DNA of 64,000 nucleotides from Trinickia dinghuensis (GTDB lineage: Bacteria > Pseudomonadota > Gammaproteobacteria > Burkholderiales > Burkholderiaceae), in the NCBI RefSeq assembly GCF_003367175.1, contig NZ_QRGA01000003.1:372681-436680 (forward strand), given 5' to 3'. Every line of letters starts with the position of its first letter. The first letter of the stretch is position 1. The notes under the pieces were generated by a model, which was not told the DNA's origin, made no database searches, and was given only the letters and a program-made list of their open reading frames with translations. Both the position numbers and the translations under genes were made by a program. Positions 44,986-54,718 of this stretch are shown piece after piece.

Positions 44986-45857
44986 CAAGCGGGTTGGTGT
45001 TCGGCCGAACCCGTGCCCTGCAGACGCGCCGTCACTTCCTTGCGGTAGCGGTTCAATTCCTGCGCCGTCGTGAACGTGCGCTCGAACAGCAGCGACAGAT
45101 TGTGCAAAATGCGCTCGACGACCTTCTTTTCCCAACCGTCGTCGAAGCGGATCTGCTCGTCGAGCCAGCGCTCAAGCCATTCCGGATCGGGCAGACGCGA
45201 TTGAATCGTGTCGCGCGGGAACAGATCGCGGTTCACGTGCAGGTTGGTGGGGTGAAGCGGCTTTTCCGTGCGGCGCGCCGACGCCATCAGCACGCCGATC
45301 TTCGCGAAGGCAGAGCGCGCGACGTCGCCGCAATTGTTCAACGCCTTCTTCATGTAGCGCAGGTAGGCGCCGCCATGGCGCGCTTCATCGCGCGAGATCG
45401 TTTCGTAGATCTGCTTGATCACGGGCTCCGTGTGCCATTCGGCCGCACGGCGATACCAATGATTCAAGCGAATTTCACCGCAGAAGTGCAGCATCAGCGT
45501 CTCGAGCGGCGGCGCCGGATCGAACACGAAGCGCACCGCGTGCAGTTCCGCTTCCGTCGGCACCATCTCGGGCCTGAAGCGGCGCAGGTACTCCATCAGA
45601 ACCAGCGAGTGCTTTTGTTCCTCGAAGAACCAAACGCTCATGAACGCCGAGAAATCGCTGTCGTGGTGGTTGTCGCGCAGGAACATCTCAGTTGCCGGCA
45701 GCGCCGACCACTCCGTGATCGCGTTCATTTTGATCGTCGTCGCCTGCTCGTCGGTCAATAGCGACGCGTCGAACTTGTCCCAGGGGATGTCCTTCTCCAT
45801 GTCCCATCGGACCGACTCGAGCGATTTGTAAAGTTCCGGATAAAGCATGGTGTTCAT
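44985..45857 (-). CDS. Ferritin-like diiron protein
   Basis: A 290-residue protein with a ferritin-like four-helix fold. Metal-ligand candidates lie in NAITEWSALPATEMFLRDN, FFEEQKHSLVLMEYL, HFCGEIRLNHWYRR and ISRDEARHGGAYLRYM, giving the paired E...ExxH pattern of diiron oxygenases or desaturases. Substrate is unknown; the acyl-ACP desaturase-like spacing suggests fatty-acyl chemistry. The ATG at 45857 has AGGGGTGGGA upstream. It precedes rfaE2. Confidence 0.8.
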   Translation of the reverse strand: MNTMLYPELYKSLESVRWDMEKDIPWDKFDASLLTDEQATTIKMNAITEWSALPATEMFLRDNHHDSDFSAFMSVWFFEEQKHSLVLMEYLRRFRPEMVPTEAELHAVRFVFDPAPPLETLMLHFCGEIRLNHWYRRAAEWHTEPVIKQIYETISRDEARHGGAYLRYMKKALNNCGDVARSAFAKIGVLMASARRTEKPLHPTNLHVNRDLFPRDTIQSRLPDPEWLERWLDEQIRFDDGWEKKVVERILHNLSLLFERTFTTAQELNRYRKEVTARLQGTGSAEHQPA

Positions 45858-46271
45858 AGGTCCCACCCCTGGTCTGCCCATTCCAACTTGTATGACAATT
45901 GCCGCACGCGCGATCGATCACCGCGCCGGCGCGGCGAAAAGCACATAATTTTACGCTGCGATTACGCCCGTTTATTGATCGAACTCAAGACCGGCCATGC
46001 GGCGAAACACCGCGCGTGAAGGCATCGGCCGGCGACGAGCGCCTCGGGCGATGATCGAACGCGGCGCCGCGCATCGCGCCGAGCCCCTAGTCGACTCCGG
46101 CGGGACGGCGGCGCGATCTGCCGCGATCATCGTTTTTCGCTGTTCGCCCACGGACCGTAATCTTTGAAATGATAGCACGCGTGGCGCGCACAACAGCCGC
46201 CTAGGAAGGCGCCCGACGCGCCGCTGCAACGCCGCGCCGGCGGCGCACCGCGGCATCCGGTACCGGCGCGC
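45858..46271. other. Intergenic region between ferritin-like and patatin genes
   Basis: No gene is supported in these 414 bases. An AT-rich stretch near 45940-45975 on the minus strand could hold the promoter of the ferritin-like gene. The rest is GC-rich and shows no repeat or terminator that I would defend. Confidence 0.35.
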
Positions 46272-47492
46272 TCAGCGGCCGGGACGCGGCGCCTCGACGC
46301 CCACCGAAGCGCCGCCCGCGCCGACTGCCTTGTCCTCGGTCAGCGTCGCGCGAATCCACTCGGTCAGCCGCTCGCGCTGCGCCAGAGCATCTCGAAAACC
46401 GAGGTCGATCAGTTCCTTGGCGAATTCCGCCTCGAACAGCAGATAGCTCGCAAACGACGCGCCCGCGGCTCGATTGCCGCCGACGGCGCCCAGCAGTCCG
46501 CGCACCGCCAGCGGCAGACGCTTCAGGTGCCGCACGGCCATCAGTTCGATGCGCTCGCTCGGGGCGATCGGCAGCACGTCGACGTGACGCCATTCGCTCT
46601 CGGGCTCGACGTGCTCCGGCAGGTGGCGAATCATGCGGTTGATGTGCTCGATGCGTTCGATATCGGCGCCGATCGAATCGAGAAAGACGCTGGCCATGAC
46701 CTGCTGGCCGATCTGCGCGAGCGAGGGATAGCCACTTTGGAGGCCGGCCGCCGCCGGCACTTCGGGACGCGGCGTCGCGGCGCCCAGCACGACGATGCGC
46801 TGCGCGCCGAAATGGATCGCGGGGCTCAGCGGCGCGATTTGCCGAATCGAGCCGTCGCCGAAGTATTCGGTGCAGCCGTCGAGTTCGAGCGGCACCGCGG
46901 GAAACAGAAACGGAATCGCGCTCGACGCAAGCAGATGCGCCGGCGTAAGCGACACCATGCGCGCACCGCGCTGGGCACGCCGCCACGACTGGATCGGCTC
47001 CTCGGCCTGGTAGAACGTCAAATGCCGGCCGCTCGAGTAGCTCAGTGCCGTAATCGACAGCGCGTGCAGCGCATGGGCGTCGAGCATGTCGGCGATGCGC
47101 GCGAAGTCGAGCGCCCCATGCAGCAAAGCAGCAAGCGGACTGTTGTCGAACAGCGCGCGCGGAGAGCGCCGCACGGCCCAGCCGAAGCTCATCGTCGCGA
47201 GCCAGCGCGCGCCGGCCGCCGCCACGCCGCGCCAATCGGTCCGATAGACCTGCTGCGCGCGAATGTGCGACCAGAAGTCGATGAGGCGGCCCACGCCGAG
47301 CGTGAAGTCGTCGGCGTGGCTCGCGATCGAAGCCGCGTTGATCGCGCCCGCCGACGTCCCGCAGACGATCGTGAAAGGCGACGCGCGCTCGAGTGGCGCG
47401 ACTTCGTGCGCGATCTGCGCGAGCGCCTTGAGCGCCCCGACCTGGTAGGCGGCCCGCGCGCCGCCGCCCATCAAAACCAGGGCCAGGCGCAT
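46272..47492 (-). CDS. Patatin-like phospholipase
   Basis: A 406-residue protein with a patatin domain: oxyanion loop GGGARAAYQVGAL at residues 9-21, nucleophile elbow GTSAG at 45-49 (Ser47) and the catalytic aspartate in DGSIRQIAPLSP. Such enzymes hydrolyse acyl esters of phospholipids; the substrate here is unknown. The C-terminal third has no recognised domain. ATG 47492 was preferred over an upstream TTG. It does not carry a clear signal peptide. Confidence 0.85.
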   Translation of the reverse strand: MRLALVLMGGGARAAYQVGALKALAQIAHEVAPLERASPFTIVCGTSAGAINAASIASHADDFTLGVGRLIDFWSHIRAQQVYRTDWRGVAAAGARWLATMSFGWAVRRSPRALFDNSPLAALLHGALDFARIADMLDAHALHALSITALSYSSGRHLTFYQAEEPIQSWRRAQRGARMVSLTPAHLLASSAIPFLFPAVPLELDGCTEYFGDGSIRQIAPLSPAIHFGAQRIVVLGAATPRPEVPAAAGLQSGYPSLAQIGQQVMASVFLDSIGADIERIEHINRMIRHLPEHVEPESEWRHVDVLPIAPSERIELMAVRHLKRLPLAVRGLLGAVGGNRAAGASFASYLLFEAEFAKELIDLGFRDALAQRERLTEWIRATLTEDKAVGAGGASVGVEAPRPGR

Positions 47493-47580
47493 GGCGTGCC
47501 ACCGCAAGAGAGGATCGAGCAAGCGCGCCGCGCGCTCGCCAAGACTGGCGCGCGACGTCCCCGACGCTTACCGGCGTACG

Positions 47581-48387
47581 TCATTTTTCTCCGCGCGCGG
47601 CGCCTCCTCCCGATTCCGGCGCACGCTTCGCCGCGCTCTTGCGCGCCGGTGCGCGCTTGGCAGCCGGCTTGGACGCCGACGCGGCGGGCTCGCCCGCGTC
47701 CTTGGCGCCCTGGGTGCCGTCGGCGCCGGCCTTTTTCGACGTATCCGGCTTCGCGTCCGCCTCGCCACCGGCGGCGCCCGGTTGCGTCATGGCGAATGCG
47801 GCAAGCTGATTGAACTGCGACTGCAGCAGGTTCCACCAGCCCGACGGATCGAACGCCGCACTCGCTTGTGCATCGGCTTGCGCGTCGTCGGCCTTCTGCG
47901 CGCGGTCGCTTTCGCCGGCGCCCTTATCGCTCGTACCGCTCGTACTGCCCGAGCGAGCCGACGCACTGCTCGTCGAAGTACCCCAAGGCGACGACGTACT
48001 CGCCGGGGCGGCGTCTGACGCCGGCTGCGTCATCGACGCCTGCGCGAACGCGCCGAACGCGCGCAGCGTCGAGAGCGTCGAGCGCTGCACTTCGAGCGCC
48101 TGGATGGCCGATTGCAGCATGTTCAAATTCAGCTTGAGCCATTGCTCGACGGCACGCAGATCGGTGATGCGCTTGTCGAGTTCCTCGACGTTCATGAGCG
48201 GCGCCATCATGTCCGACATCGCGGCCAGCGGCGCACCGAAGCCTTGCGCCGAGCCCGGCTGCATGCCGGGAAACGCGGTGCCGAACGGCGTGAGCCGCAT
48301 CATGTCCCACATCTTGTCGAGCATCTCGGCGGGCGGAAAGCCAGGGAAGCCAGGGAAAGGCGGATTGCCGCCGGCGGTGTCGGTCAT
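47581..48387 (-). CDS. phaM: Polyhydroxyalkanoate granule-associated protein PhaM
   Basis: A 268-residue PhaM homologue. The conserved N-terminal part (PAEMLDKMWDMMRLTPFG, then NVEELDKRITDLRAVEQWLKLNLNMLQSAIQALEVQRSTLSTLRAF) is followed by a serine/alanine-rich region and a lysine/arginine/alanine/proline tail (KPAAKRAPARKSAAKRAPE) that resembles histone-like DNA-binding tails. In Cupriavidus PhaM activates PHB synthase and ties granules to the nucleoid. It lies next to the enoyl-CoA hydratase gene. Confidence 0.85.
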   Translation of the reverse strand: MTDTAGGNPPFPGFPGFPPAEMLDKMWDMMRLTPFGTAFPGMQPGSAQGFGAPLAAMSDMMAPLMNVEELDKRITDLRAVEQWLKLNLNMLQSAIQALEVQRSTLSTLRAFGAFAQASMTQPASDAAPASTSSPWGTSTSSASARSGSTSGTSDKGAGESDRAQKADDAQADAQASAAFDPSGWWNLLQSQFNQLAAFAMTQPGAAGGEADAKPDTSKKAGADGTQGAKDAGEPAASASKPAAKRAPARKSAAKRAPESGGGAARGEK

Positions 48388-48464
48388 CGAGCGCTCCTCG
48401 GATAGATGAGAGGGATGAAGATGAGAGTTTTCGTGAAGAAACAGTGAGTCTCGGTCAGGCTGAA

Positions 48465-49313
48465 TCAGGAAAGTTCGTCGCCGCCCGGGAAATCGGGCGC
48501 GCGCCGCTCGCGCAGCGAACGGATGCCCTCGTGCACGTCCGGGCCCGAGAAGCCCATGAATTCGAGCGCCAGCGACGTGTCGAACGTGGGCCCCGCCATG
48601 CGCAGCCAGTTGTTGAGCGCGTATTTGGTCCAGCGGATCGCGCTTTGCGAGCCCTGCGCGAGCCGCGTCGCCACCTCGAACGCCTTCGGCAGCAAGTCGG
48701 CTTCGTCGACGGCCAGCGATACCAGCCCGATCCGTTCGGCCTCGGCCCCGCTCACGGCCTCGCACAGCAGCAGGTAGTACTTCGCCTTGGCCATCCCGCA
48801 CAGCAGCGGCCAGACGATGGCCGCGTGATCGCCGGCCGCGACGCCCAGGCGCGTGTGCCCGTCGATGATGCGGGCGTCGTTCGCCGCGATCGACACATCG
48901 GCCAGCAACCCGGCGACGAGCCCGGCGCCGACGGCCGGCCCATGCATCGCCGAAACGATCGGCTTGCTGCAGTTGATGACGTTGTAGACGAGGTCGCGCG
49001 CTTCGCGCCAAACGCGCGAGCGCACGTCGAAGCGATCGGCCATCTGCTCGACGAGGCCCAGATCGCCGCCCGCCGAAAAGCCCTTGCCCTCGCCGCGGAT
49101 CACGGCGACGCGCGTGGCCGGGTCGCGGTCGATGTCGCGCCAGATTTCGGCGAGTTCGCGATGCATGTGCTCGTCGGCCGCGGCCAGCCCGCTCTTGTTC
49201 ATCCCTGCCCCGCTCATGACGACTTCGAGCACGCCATGCGGATGGCGCCGCAAACGCAGCGACCGGTAATGCGCGTACGGCGTCAAATCGTCGGGAGGTG
49301 TCGTGTCTGTCAT
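48465..49313 (-). CDS. Enoyl-CoA hydratase/isomerase family protein
   Basis: A 282-residue crotonase-fold protein. The oxyanion segments are [16 protein letters not shown] near residue 77 and [23 protein letters not shown] near 118, with a catalytic-position aspartate/glutamate in [12 protein letters not shown]. It could be an enoyl-CoA hydratase or another crotonase; the exact substrate is not clear. It lies between phaM and the fumarylacetoacetase-like gene on the same strand, with an IclR regulator beyond, which suggests a catabolic unit. Confidence 0.85.
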   Translation of the reverse strand: MTDTTPPDDLTPYAHYRSLRLRRHPHGVLEVVMSGAGMNKSGLAAADEHMHRELAEIWRDIDRDPATRVAVIRGEGKGFSAGGDLGLVEQMADRFDVRSRVWREARDLVYNVINCSKPIVSAMHGPAVGAGLVAGLLADVSIAANDARIIDGHTRLGVAAGDHAAIVWPLLCGMAKAKYYLLLCEAVSGAEAERIGLVSLAVDEADLLPKAFEVATRLAQGSQSAIRWTKYALNNWLRMAGPTFDTSLALEFMGFSGPDVHEGIRSLRERRAPDFPGGDELS

Positions 49314-49474
49314 CCGTATCGGCTCGTGTGGGCTCGTGTCAGGTATGCCGGCGCTGGGCGGCGCCGCCGCTCCTTCGTCAGTGTAGGCCCGCGCGGGCGG
49401 CCTGGCATCAGGCCAAACCCGGCGCGGGAAGGACGTCAATGCGGGGCGTTGCCGCGAGACTTCACCGCGGGAAG

Positions 49475-50467
49475 TTACCGCGCGCGCTCGAGAGGCGCAA
49501 CCGATTGCTCGATCGCGCCGAAGATCGACTTGCCGGCCTCGTCGAACATCTCGATCTTGACCGTGTCGCCGTACTTCATGAACTCCGTTTGCGGCGCGCC
49601 GTTCGCGATCGTCTCCAAGCAGCGCTTCTCGGCGATGCAGCAGTATCCGCGTTTCTCGTCCTTGTTCGAGACGGTGCCCGAACCGACGATCGAGCCCGCG
49701 CGCAGGTTGCGCGTCTTCGCCGCGTGCGCGACGAGCTGGCCGAAGTGGAACACCATGTCGACGCCTGCGTCGGGCTGGCCCACCTTCTTGCCGTTCCAAT
49801 GGACGACGAGCGGCCGCTCGACGCGGCCCTCGCGCCAGTGCTCGCCGAGTTCGTCGGGCGTCACGGCGACGGGCGAGAACGCCGTGGCCGGCTTGCTTTG
49901 GAAAAAGCCGAAGCCTTTCGCGAGTTCGGCCGGAATCAGATTGCGCAGCGAGACGTCGTTGACGAGCATCAGCAAACGCACGGCCCTGAGCGCGGCCTCG
50001 GGCGCCGCGGCCATCGGCACGTCGGACGTGACGACGGCCACTTCGGCCTCGAAGTCGATGCCGAACGCTTCGGAGGCGCACACGATGTCGTCGCACGCAC
50101 CGAGGAAATCGTCGCTGCCGCCCTGATACATCAACGGATCCGACCAGAACTCGGGCGGCATCTCGGCGCCGCGCGCGCGTCGCACGAGCTCCACGTGATT
50201 GACGTAAGCCGAACCGTCGGCCCATTGATATGCGCGCGGCAGCGGCGCCATGCAGTCCTTCGGCTCGAATGCGAACGTATTGCGGGCCCGGCCTTGGTTC
50301 AGCGCATCGTAAGTTTCAGCGAGCTGCGGCGCGTAGAAAGGCCAGTCGTCGAGCGCGCGCTGCATCGTCGGGGCGATGCCGTCGGCGATGGCGGCCGTGC
50401 GCAGGTCGCGCGAGACGACGATCAGTTGACCGTCGCGTGAACCATCTTTGAGCGTGGCAAGTTTCAT
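49475..50467 (-). CDS. Fumarylacetoacetate hydrolase family protein
   Basis: A 330-residue FAH-superfamily hydrolase. The catalytic domain has [23 protein letters not shown], with metal-ligand acidic residues, [18 protein letters not shown] and [26 protein letters not shown]. These enzymes cleave carbon-carbon bonds in aromatic degradation, such as fumarylacetoacetate or acylpyruvates. The gene is divergent from an IclR-family regulator, a typical pairing for aromatic catabolism. Confidence 0.88.
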   Translation of the reverse strand: MKLATLKDGSRDGQLIVVSRDLRTAAIADGIAPTMQRALDDWPFYAPQLAETYDALNQGRARNTFAFEPKDCMAPLPRAYQWADGSAYVNHVELVRRARGAEMPPEFWSDPLMYQGGSDDFLGACDDIVCASEAFGIDFEAEVAVVTSDVPMAAAPEAALRAVRLLMLVNDVSLRNLIPAELAKGFGFFQSKPATAFSPVAVTPDELGEHWREGRVERPLVVHWNGKKVGQPDAGVDMVFHFGQLVAHAAKTRNLRAGSIVGSGTVSNKDEKRGYCCIAEKRCLETIANGAPQTEFMKYGDTVKIEMFDEAGKSIFGAIEQSVAPLERAR

Positions 50468-50615
50468 GGTGCGAGGTTCGAAGCCGTGATGAGATGACGA
50501 TAGAGGGAATCTATTTTACGATGGTGAATACGCGGCGCCGTTCGGGATGGTGCCGTGCGCCGCCCGCCTTGTTTTTTTTGCCGCTTTCGGCCCTTGCTCC
50601 TCTCATTGTTCGCCC

Positions 50616-51491
50616 ATGTCCGCCACGCACGCTTCCTCGCCCGACACGCTCGATTCCGCGCTCGACGCATCGTCCGATGCGCTCGACGACGCCAACGACG
50701 GCGAAGAAAAAGTGCGCTCGGGGATTCAGTCGATCGAAGTCGGCTTCCGCCTGTTGGAGGTACTGACGAACGAGCCGGGCGCGATGATGCTGCGCGATCT
50801 GGCCAAGCGCGCGCAGATGAGCCCCGCGAAGGCGCACCGCTACCTCGTCAGCTTTCTGCGCCTGGGCGTCGTGGCGCAGGATCCCGTCTCAGGCCGCTAC
50901 GAACTCGGCGGCTTCGCGCTGCAGATGGGGCTCGCGCGGCTCGCGCGCGTGGATGGCGTCAAGCTCGCGCGACTGGCGCTCGGCGAGCTGCGCGATCGGC
51001 TCGACGTGACGGTCGGCATCGCCGTCTGGGGTAATCTCGGACCGACCGTGGTCCATTGGACCGAGTCGAGCCACCCGGCAAAGGCGTCGCTCAAGCTCGG
51101 CGACGTCATGCCGCTGCTGGGCTCGGCCACGGGCCTGCTGTTCGCCGCCTATCTTCCGCGCGGCAAAACCGCGCCGATGATCGAGCGCGAACTGTCCGAC
51201 TCGCGCCGTTCCGCGCATGCGACGGGGCCGCGCAGCGAGGCCGAACTCGAGCGCGCGCTCGACGACGTTCGCGCCCACGGAGCGGCGCGCGTGGCGGGCA
51301 TGCTCCTGCCGACGATCCACGCCTTTTGCATGCCGGTGTTCGATGCATCGGGCGACCTCGCGCTGGGGCTGATCGCGCTGGGGCACGAAGGGGCGTTCGA
51401 TCTGTCTTGGGATGGCGAAATCGCCGTCGCGCTGAAGACCTGCGCGAGCCAGCTCTCCTACGAACTCGGCTTCAGCGAAGCGCCGAGGTAG
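50616..51491 (+). CDS. IclR-family transcriptional regulator
   Basis: A 291-residue regulator with an N-terminal winged helix (SIEVGFRLLEVLTNEPGAMMLRDLAKRAQMSPAKAHRYLVSFLRLGVVAQD) and a C-terminal IclR effector domain (VTVGIAVWGNLGPTVVHW, LPLLGSATGLLFAAYLP-like segment). It is divergent from the FAH and hydratase genes across 148 bases, so it likely controls them. The ATG at 50616 follows the acidic N-terminal extension. Confidence 0.9.
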   Translation: MSATHASSPDTLDSALDASSDALDDANDGEEKVRSGIQSIEVGFRLLEVLTNEPGAMMLRDLAKRAQMSPAKAHRYLVSFLRLGVVAQDPVSGRYELGGFALQMGLARLARVDGVKLARLALGELRDRLDVTVGIAVWGNLGPTVVHWTESSHPAKASLKLGDVMPLLGSATGLLFAAYLPRGKTAPMIERELSDSRRSAHATGPRSEAELERALDDVRAHGAARVAGMLLPTIHAFCMPVFDASGDLALGLIALGHEGAFDLSWDGEIAVALKTCASQLSYELGFSEAPR

Positions 51492-51639
51492 CGACCGCCC
51501 CCAACGGCCAATCGAAGGCAGCCCCATTGGAGGCGGGCGCTTTTCGCGCACTCAGCGCGACGCCCGGTTTGCGGGCATCATGTCGGTTTGTCTACGCATT
51601 CCCCGTCGTTTCGGCGCTCGAAACGTCGTCGTTCACTCG

Positions 51640-52896
51640 ATGATCGAGCACCCCGCCATGTCGTACCCATTCTGTTCCGACACTGTCCGCACCGCCCCCC
51701 CCACCCGCGGGACGCATCGCCGTGCCTGGCGCTGGGGCATCGCCCTAGCGGGGGTCCTGGCGCTGCACGGCGTTGCCGTGTTCTGGTTCGCGCGATATCA
51801 CGGCAGCTTTGCGCCCGAAAAGGTCGTACCGCCGGTGCAGGTGGCGCTCTTGACGCCGCAGCCGATCGCACGCGATACCGTGCGTGCGGCGCCCCGCCGT
51901 CCGGCCGTGCGCACCGAATCCGGCGGCGCCCATGAAGGCGGTACGCATCCGCCGGTGCTGCATGCGCTCGCGCCATCGAGCGTCGTGCCCCCTTTGACCG
52001 AAAATACCGATAAAGCCGAAAAGGCCGAAGCGGCCAGCGCGACGCAAAGCGCCACGGCGGGCCCCGGCAATGCCGCGGGCGCCTCCGGAGCCGCCGCGGC
52101 GCAAGCGGCCGCCCCCGCGCAGGCCAGCGCCGCGGCCGCGGGCATCCGTTTCTCGGTACCGCCGTCGGGCGATCTGCACTACAACACGTTTTACAACGGT
52201 GTGGAAAATGCGCCCGGCACGATCCACTGGGAGAGCAGCGGCGACGGCTACGAAATGATCGTCTCGGTGCCGCTGCCCTTCGTCGGTACGTTCACATACG
52301 AAAGCCATGGCCGCATCGATGCCTTCGGTCTTTCACCCGAACACTACATCGAAAAGCGCGGGCGCCGCCCCGAAGACGTGACGACGTTCGATCGAGCGGA
52401 CAAACGCATCGGCTTCACGCGGACGAGCACGACGCTTGCGCTGCCCGACGGCGCGCAGGATCGCTTCAGCGTGGTGATGCAGCTTGCAAGCCTGGTGCGC
52501 GGCGACCCCGATGCGTATAAACCGGGCGTCACACGCTCGTTTTACGTGGCCGACAACGACAGCGGCGAGCTTTGGCCGATAGAGACGATCGGCGACGAAT
52601 CGATCCAGACGGCCGAGGGCTACATCCAAGCGCGCCACTTCATGAGACTGCCGCGGCACGACGGCGACCGGCGCCGCATCGACGTCTGGCTCGCCCCGGC
52701 GCTGGGCTGGCTGCCCGTGCGGATCATGCAGACGGAACCGAACGGTTCGCAGATCGAGCTCGTGTGGCGGGGGCCGCTCAGAGCGCCGGGCGCGAAAAAT
52801 GCGTTCACATCGGGCGAGACACCGGATGATGCGTCCGATGCCCCGGCGGCGGATACCGGGGCGGCCGAAGCCGGGCCGGCGCGCGAGCACCCCTAA
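51640..52896 (+). CDS. DUF3108 protein with N-terminal membrane anchor
   Basis: A protein of about 418 residues. One membrane helix (WGIALAGVLALHGVAVFWF) is followed by a long alanine/proline-rich linker (to about residue 165) and a DUF3108 domain (FSVPPSGDLHYNTFYNGVENAPGTIHWES through WLPVRIMQTEPNGSQIELVWRG). The anchor and linker resemble TonB-like proteins, so the domain would sit in the periplasm. The function of the family is unknown. An ATG at 51658 is an equally possible start. Confidence 0.75.
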   Translation: MIEHPAMSYPFCSDTVRTAPPTRGTHRRAWRWGIALAGVLALHGVAVFWFARYHGSFAPEKVVPPVQVALLTPQPIARDTVRAAPRRPAVRTESGGAHEGGTHPPVLHALAPSSVVPPLTENTDKAEKAEAASATQSATAGPGNAAGASGAAAAQAAAPAQASAAAAGIRFSVPPSGDLHYNTFYNGVENAPGTIHWESSGDGYEMIVSVPLPFVGTFTYESHGRIDAFGLSPEHYIEKRGRRPEDVTTFDRADKRIGFTRTSTTLALPDGAQDRFSVVMQLASLVRGDPDAYKPGVTRSFYVADNDSGELWPIETIGDESIQTAEGYIQARHFMRLPRHDGDRRRIDVWLAPALGWLPVRIMQTEPNGSQIELVWRGPLRAPGAKNAFTSGETPDDASDAPAADTGAAEAGPAREHP

Positions 52897-53196
52897 ACCA
52901 GCCGCCCGCGCGTGCCGTTATCAGGTGTATCGAAGCGCACGGACGATCCACGATGTTTTCCTTGCCGCTCGAACGTTTTGCCGGGTTTGGGTCTAATCTT
53001 ATGTATAGGTCGACGACGCAGAGTTCGGAAATGAAGTACTGAGATCTATGACGAGCGGAACATGAAGAATATTTAGTTGCAATGTTCCAACCCGTTTTAA
53101 GCGTCGTTTAAGACCCACCCCTTGAAATTCCATGCAACACGCTCCAAGTACTGGGCAGAAAACGGCCAGGAGCCTAACGGAATAAGGAGTGTCGCC
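52897..53196. other. Intergenic region upstream of the DUF3567 gene
   Basis: These 300 bases are visibly AT-richer than the flanks. A long-armed symmetry GGAACAT (53057-53063) and ATGTTCC (53082-53088), separated by 18 bases, lies here. It is probably the promoter region of the DUF3567 gene. No gene is supported. Confidence 0.4.
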
Positions 53197-53454
53197 ATGC
53201 AAATGATCTACAACAGCCCCAACTATTGTGTCGTCGAGTTCGCACCGCAAGCGGACCATCTAGCGATGAACGCCGGTGGCTACGAAATCGTAGACAAGAA
53301 CACGCAGCGCGAGATCTTCATCGACGGTGCGATGGCGACGCAGTTTCGCGAACACGTCCGCAAGCTGATCGAAGAGGAACCCTCGCTCGATGAAGTCGAC
53401 GAGTTCCTCGGTCAATTCGACAGCCTGATGACACAACCCGTCGTGCTTCACTGA
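53197..53454 (+). CDS. DUF3567 family protein
   Basis: An 85-residue soluble protein ([44 protein letters not shown] and [26 protein letters not shown]) of the betaproteobacterial DUF3567 family. It has a strong AAGGAG site seven bases before the ATG at 53197 and is followed by a textbook terminator, so it is a single-gene unit. No function is known. Confidence 0.85.
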   Translation: MQMIYNSPNYCVVEFAPQADHLAMNAGGYEIVDKNTQREIFIDGAMATQFREHVRKLIEEEPSLDEVDEFLGQFDSLMTQPVVLH

Positions 53455-53493
53455 CGGCCGCCACGGCCGCAAGGCGGCGCGACATCCCCATCG

Positions 53494-53526
53494 AACCCCG
53501 TCCGGCGTACCGGGCGGGGTTTTCTT
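53494..53526 (+). terminator. Rho-independent terminator after the DUF3567 gene
   Basis: A 12-bp stem (AACCCCGTCCGG / CCGGGCGGGGTT, one G-T pair) with a 4-base loop (CGTA), followed by TTTTCTTTT. It ends the DUF3567 transcript just before metH. Confidence 0.85.
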
Positions 53527-53618
53527 TTGCGCGCGGCGAAAGCCGGTCGCCTCCGGCAGGCCCCCCCGGCAGCCGCTACAATGTCAGATTCCCAGATTAC
53601 GCACCGAGCCCGCTCGCC

Positions 53619-54686
53619 ATGAATCCGTCCGCCGTTTCCGCCGTCTCGCCCGCCACCGGCACGCATTACACGCGAGGCGCGGCGCTGCCCGCGCTGCTCG
53701 CGTCGCGCATCGTGATCCTGGACGGCGCGATGGGCACGATGATCCAGCGCTACAAGCTCGACGAAGCGCGCTATCGAGGCGAGCGCTTCAAGGATTTCGG
53801 GCGCGACGTGAAGGGCAACAACGAGCTGCTCTCGATCACGCAGCCGCAAATCATCGGCGAAATCCACGAGCAGTATCTCGCGGCGGGCGCCGATATCATC
53901 GAGACGAACACGTTCGGCGCCACGACGGTCGCACAAGCCGACTATGGGATGGAATCGCTCGTGCGCGAGATGAATCTCGAATCGGCCAAGCTCGCGCGCG
54001 CGGCCTGCGACAAATATTCGACGCCCGACAAGCCGCGCTTCGTCGCCGGCGCGATCGGGCCGACGCCGAAAACGGCCAGCATCTCGCCCGACGTGAACGA
54101 TCCGGGCGCGCGCAACATCACGTTCGACGAACTGCGCGCGTCCTACTACGAGCAGGCGCAAGCGCTGCTCGACGGCGGCGCCGATCTGTTCCTCGTCGAA
54201 ACGATCTTTGACACGCTCAACGCGAAGGCCGCGCTGTTCGCGCTCGACGAGCTGTTCGACAATACGGGCGAAGTGCTGCCCGTCATGATCTCGGGCACGG
54301 TCACCGACGCATCGGGCCGCATCCTCTCAGGGCAAACGGTCGAAGCGTTCTGGAATTCGCTGCGTCACGCGAAGCCGCTTACATTCGGGCTGAACTGCGC
54401 GCTCGGCGCGGCGTTGATGCGGCCGTACATCGCCGAGCTTGCGAAACTGTGCGACACCTACGTGTCGTGCTATCCGAACGCGGGCCTGCCGAATCCGATG
54501 AGCGATACCGGTTTCGACGAAACGCCCGCGGACACGTCCGCCCTGCTGAAAGAGTTCGCGCAAGCGGGGCTCGTCAATCTCGCGGGCGGCTGCTGCGGCA
54601 CGACCCCCGAGCACATCGCGGCGATCGCCAAGGCGCTGAGCGGCGTAAAGCCGCGCGCGTGGGCCAACTATCGCGACGCGGCTTGA
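53619..54686 (+). CDS. metH: Methionine synthase, homocysteine-binding part (split MetH)
   Basis: A 355-residue protein that equals only the first domain of cobalamin-dependent methionine synthase: [46 protein letters not shown] and the zinc-binding cysteines in FGLNCALGA and [10 protein letters not shown]. The folate, cobalamin and reactivation domains are encoded by the second gene at 56519. The split is standard in Burkholderia, where the two genes are normally adjacent; here a 1.8-kb cassette separates them. Confidence 0.95.
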   Translation: MNPSAVSAVSPATGTHYTRGAALPALLASRIVILDGAMGTMIQRYKLDEARYRGERFKDFGRDVKGNNELLSITQPQIIGEIHEQYLAAGADIIETNTFGATTVAQADYGMESLVREMNLESAKLARAACDKYSTPDKPRFVAGAIGPTPKTASISPDVNDPGARNITFDELRASYYEQAQALLDGGADLFLVETIFDTLNAKAALFALDELFDNTGEVLPVMISGTVTDASGRILSGQTVEAFWNSLRHAKPLTFGLNCALGAALMRPYIAELAKLCDTYVSCYPNAGLPNPMSDTGFDETPADTSALLKEFAQAGLVNLAGGCCGTTPEHIAAIAKALSGVKPRAWANYRDAA

Positions 54687-54718
54687 ACAAGCAGCAGACC
54701 TAAACGGGAAAACGGAAC

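Noticed and set aside
53527-53618. Cobalamin or SAH riboswitch before metH
   Set aside because: The gap between the terminator and the metH start is only about 90 bases and contains no B12-box or conserved SAH-riboswitch core.
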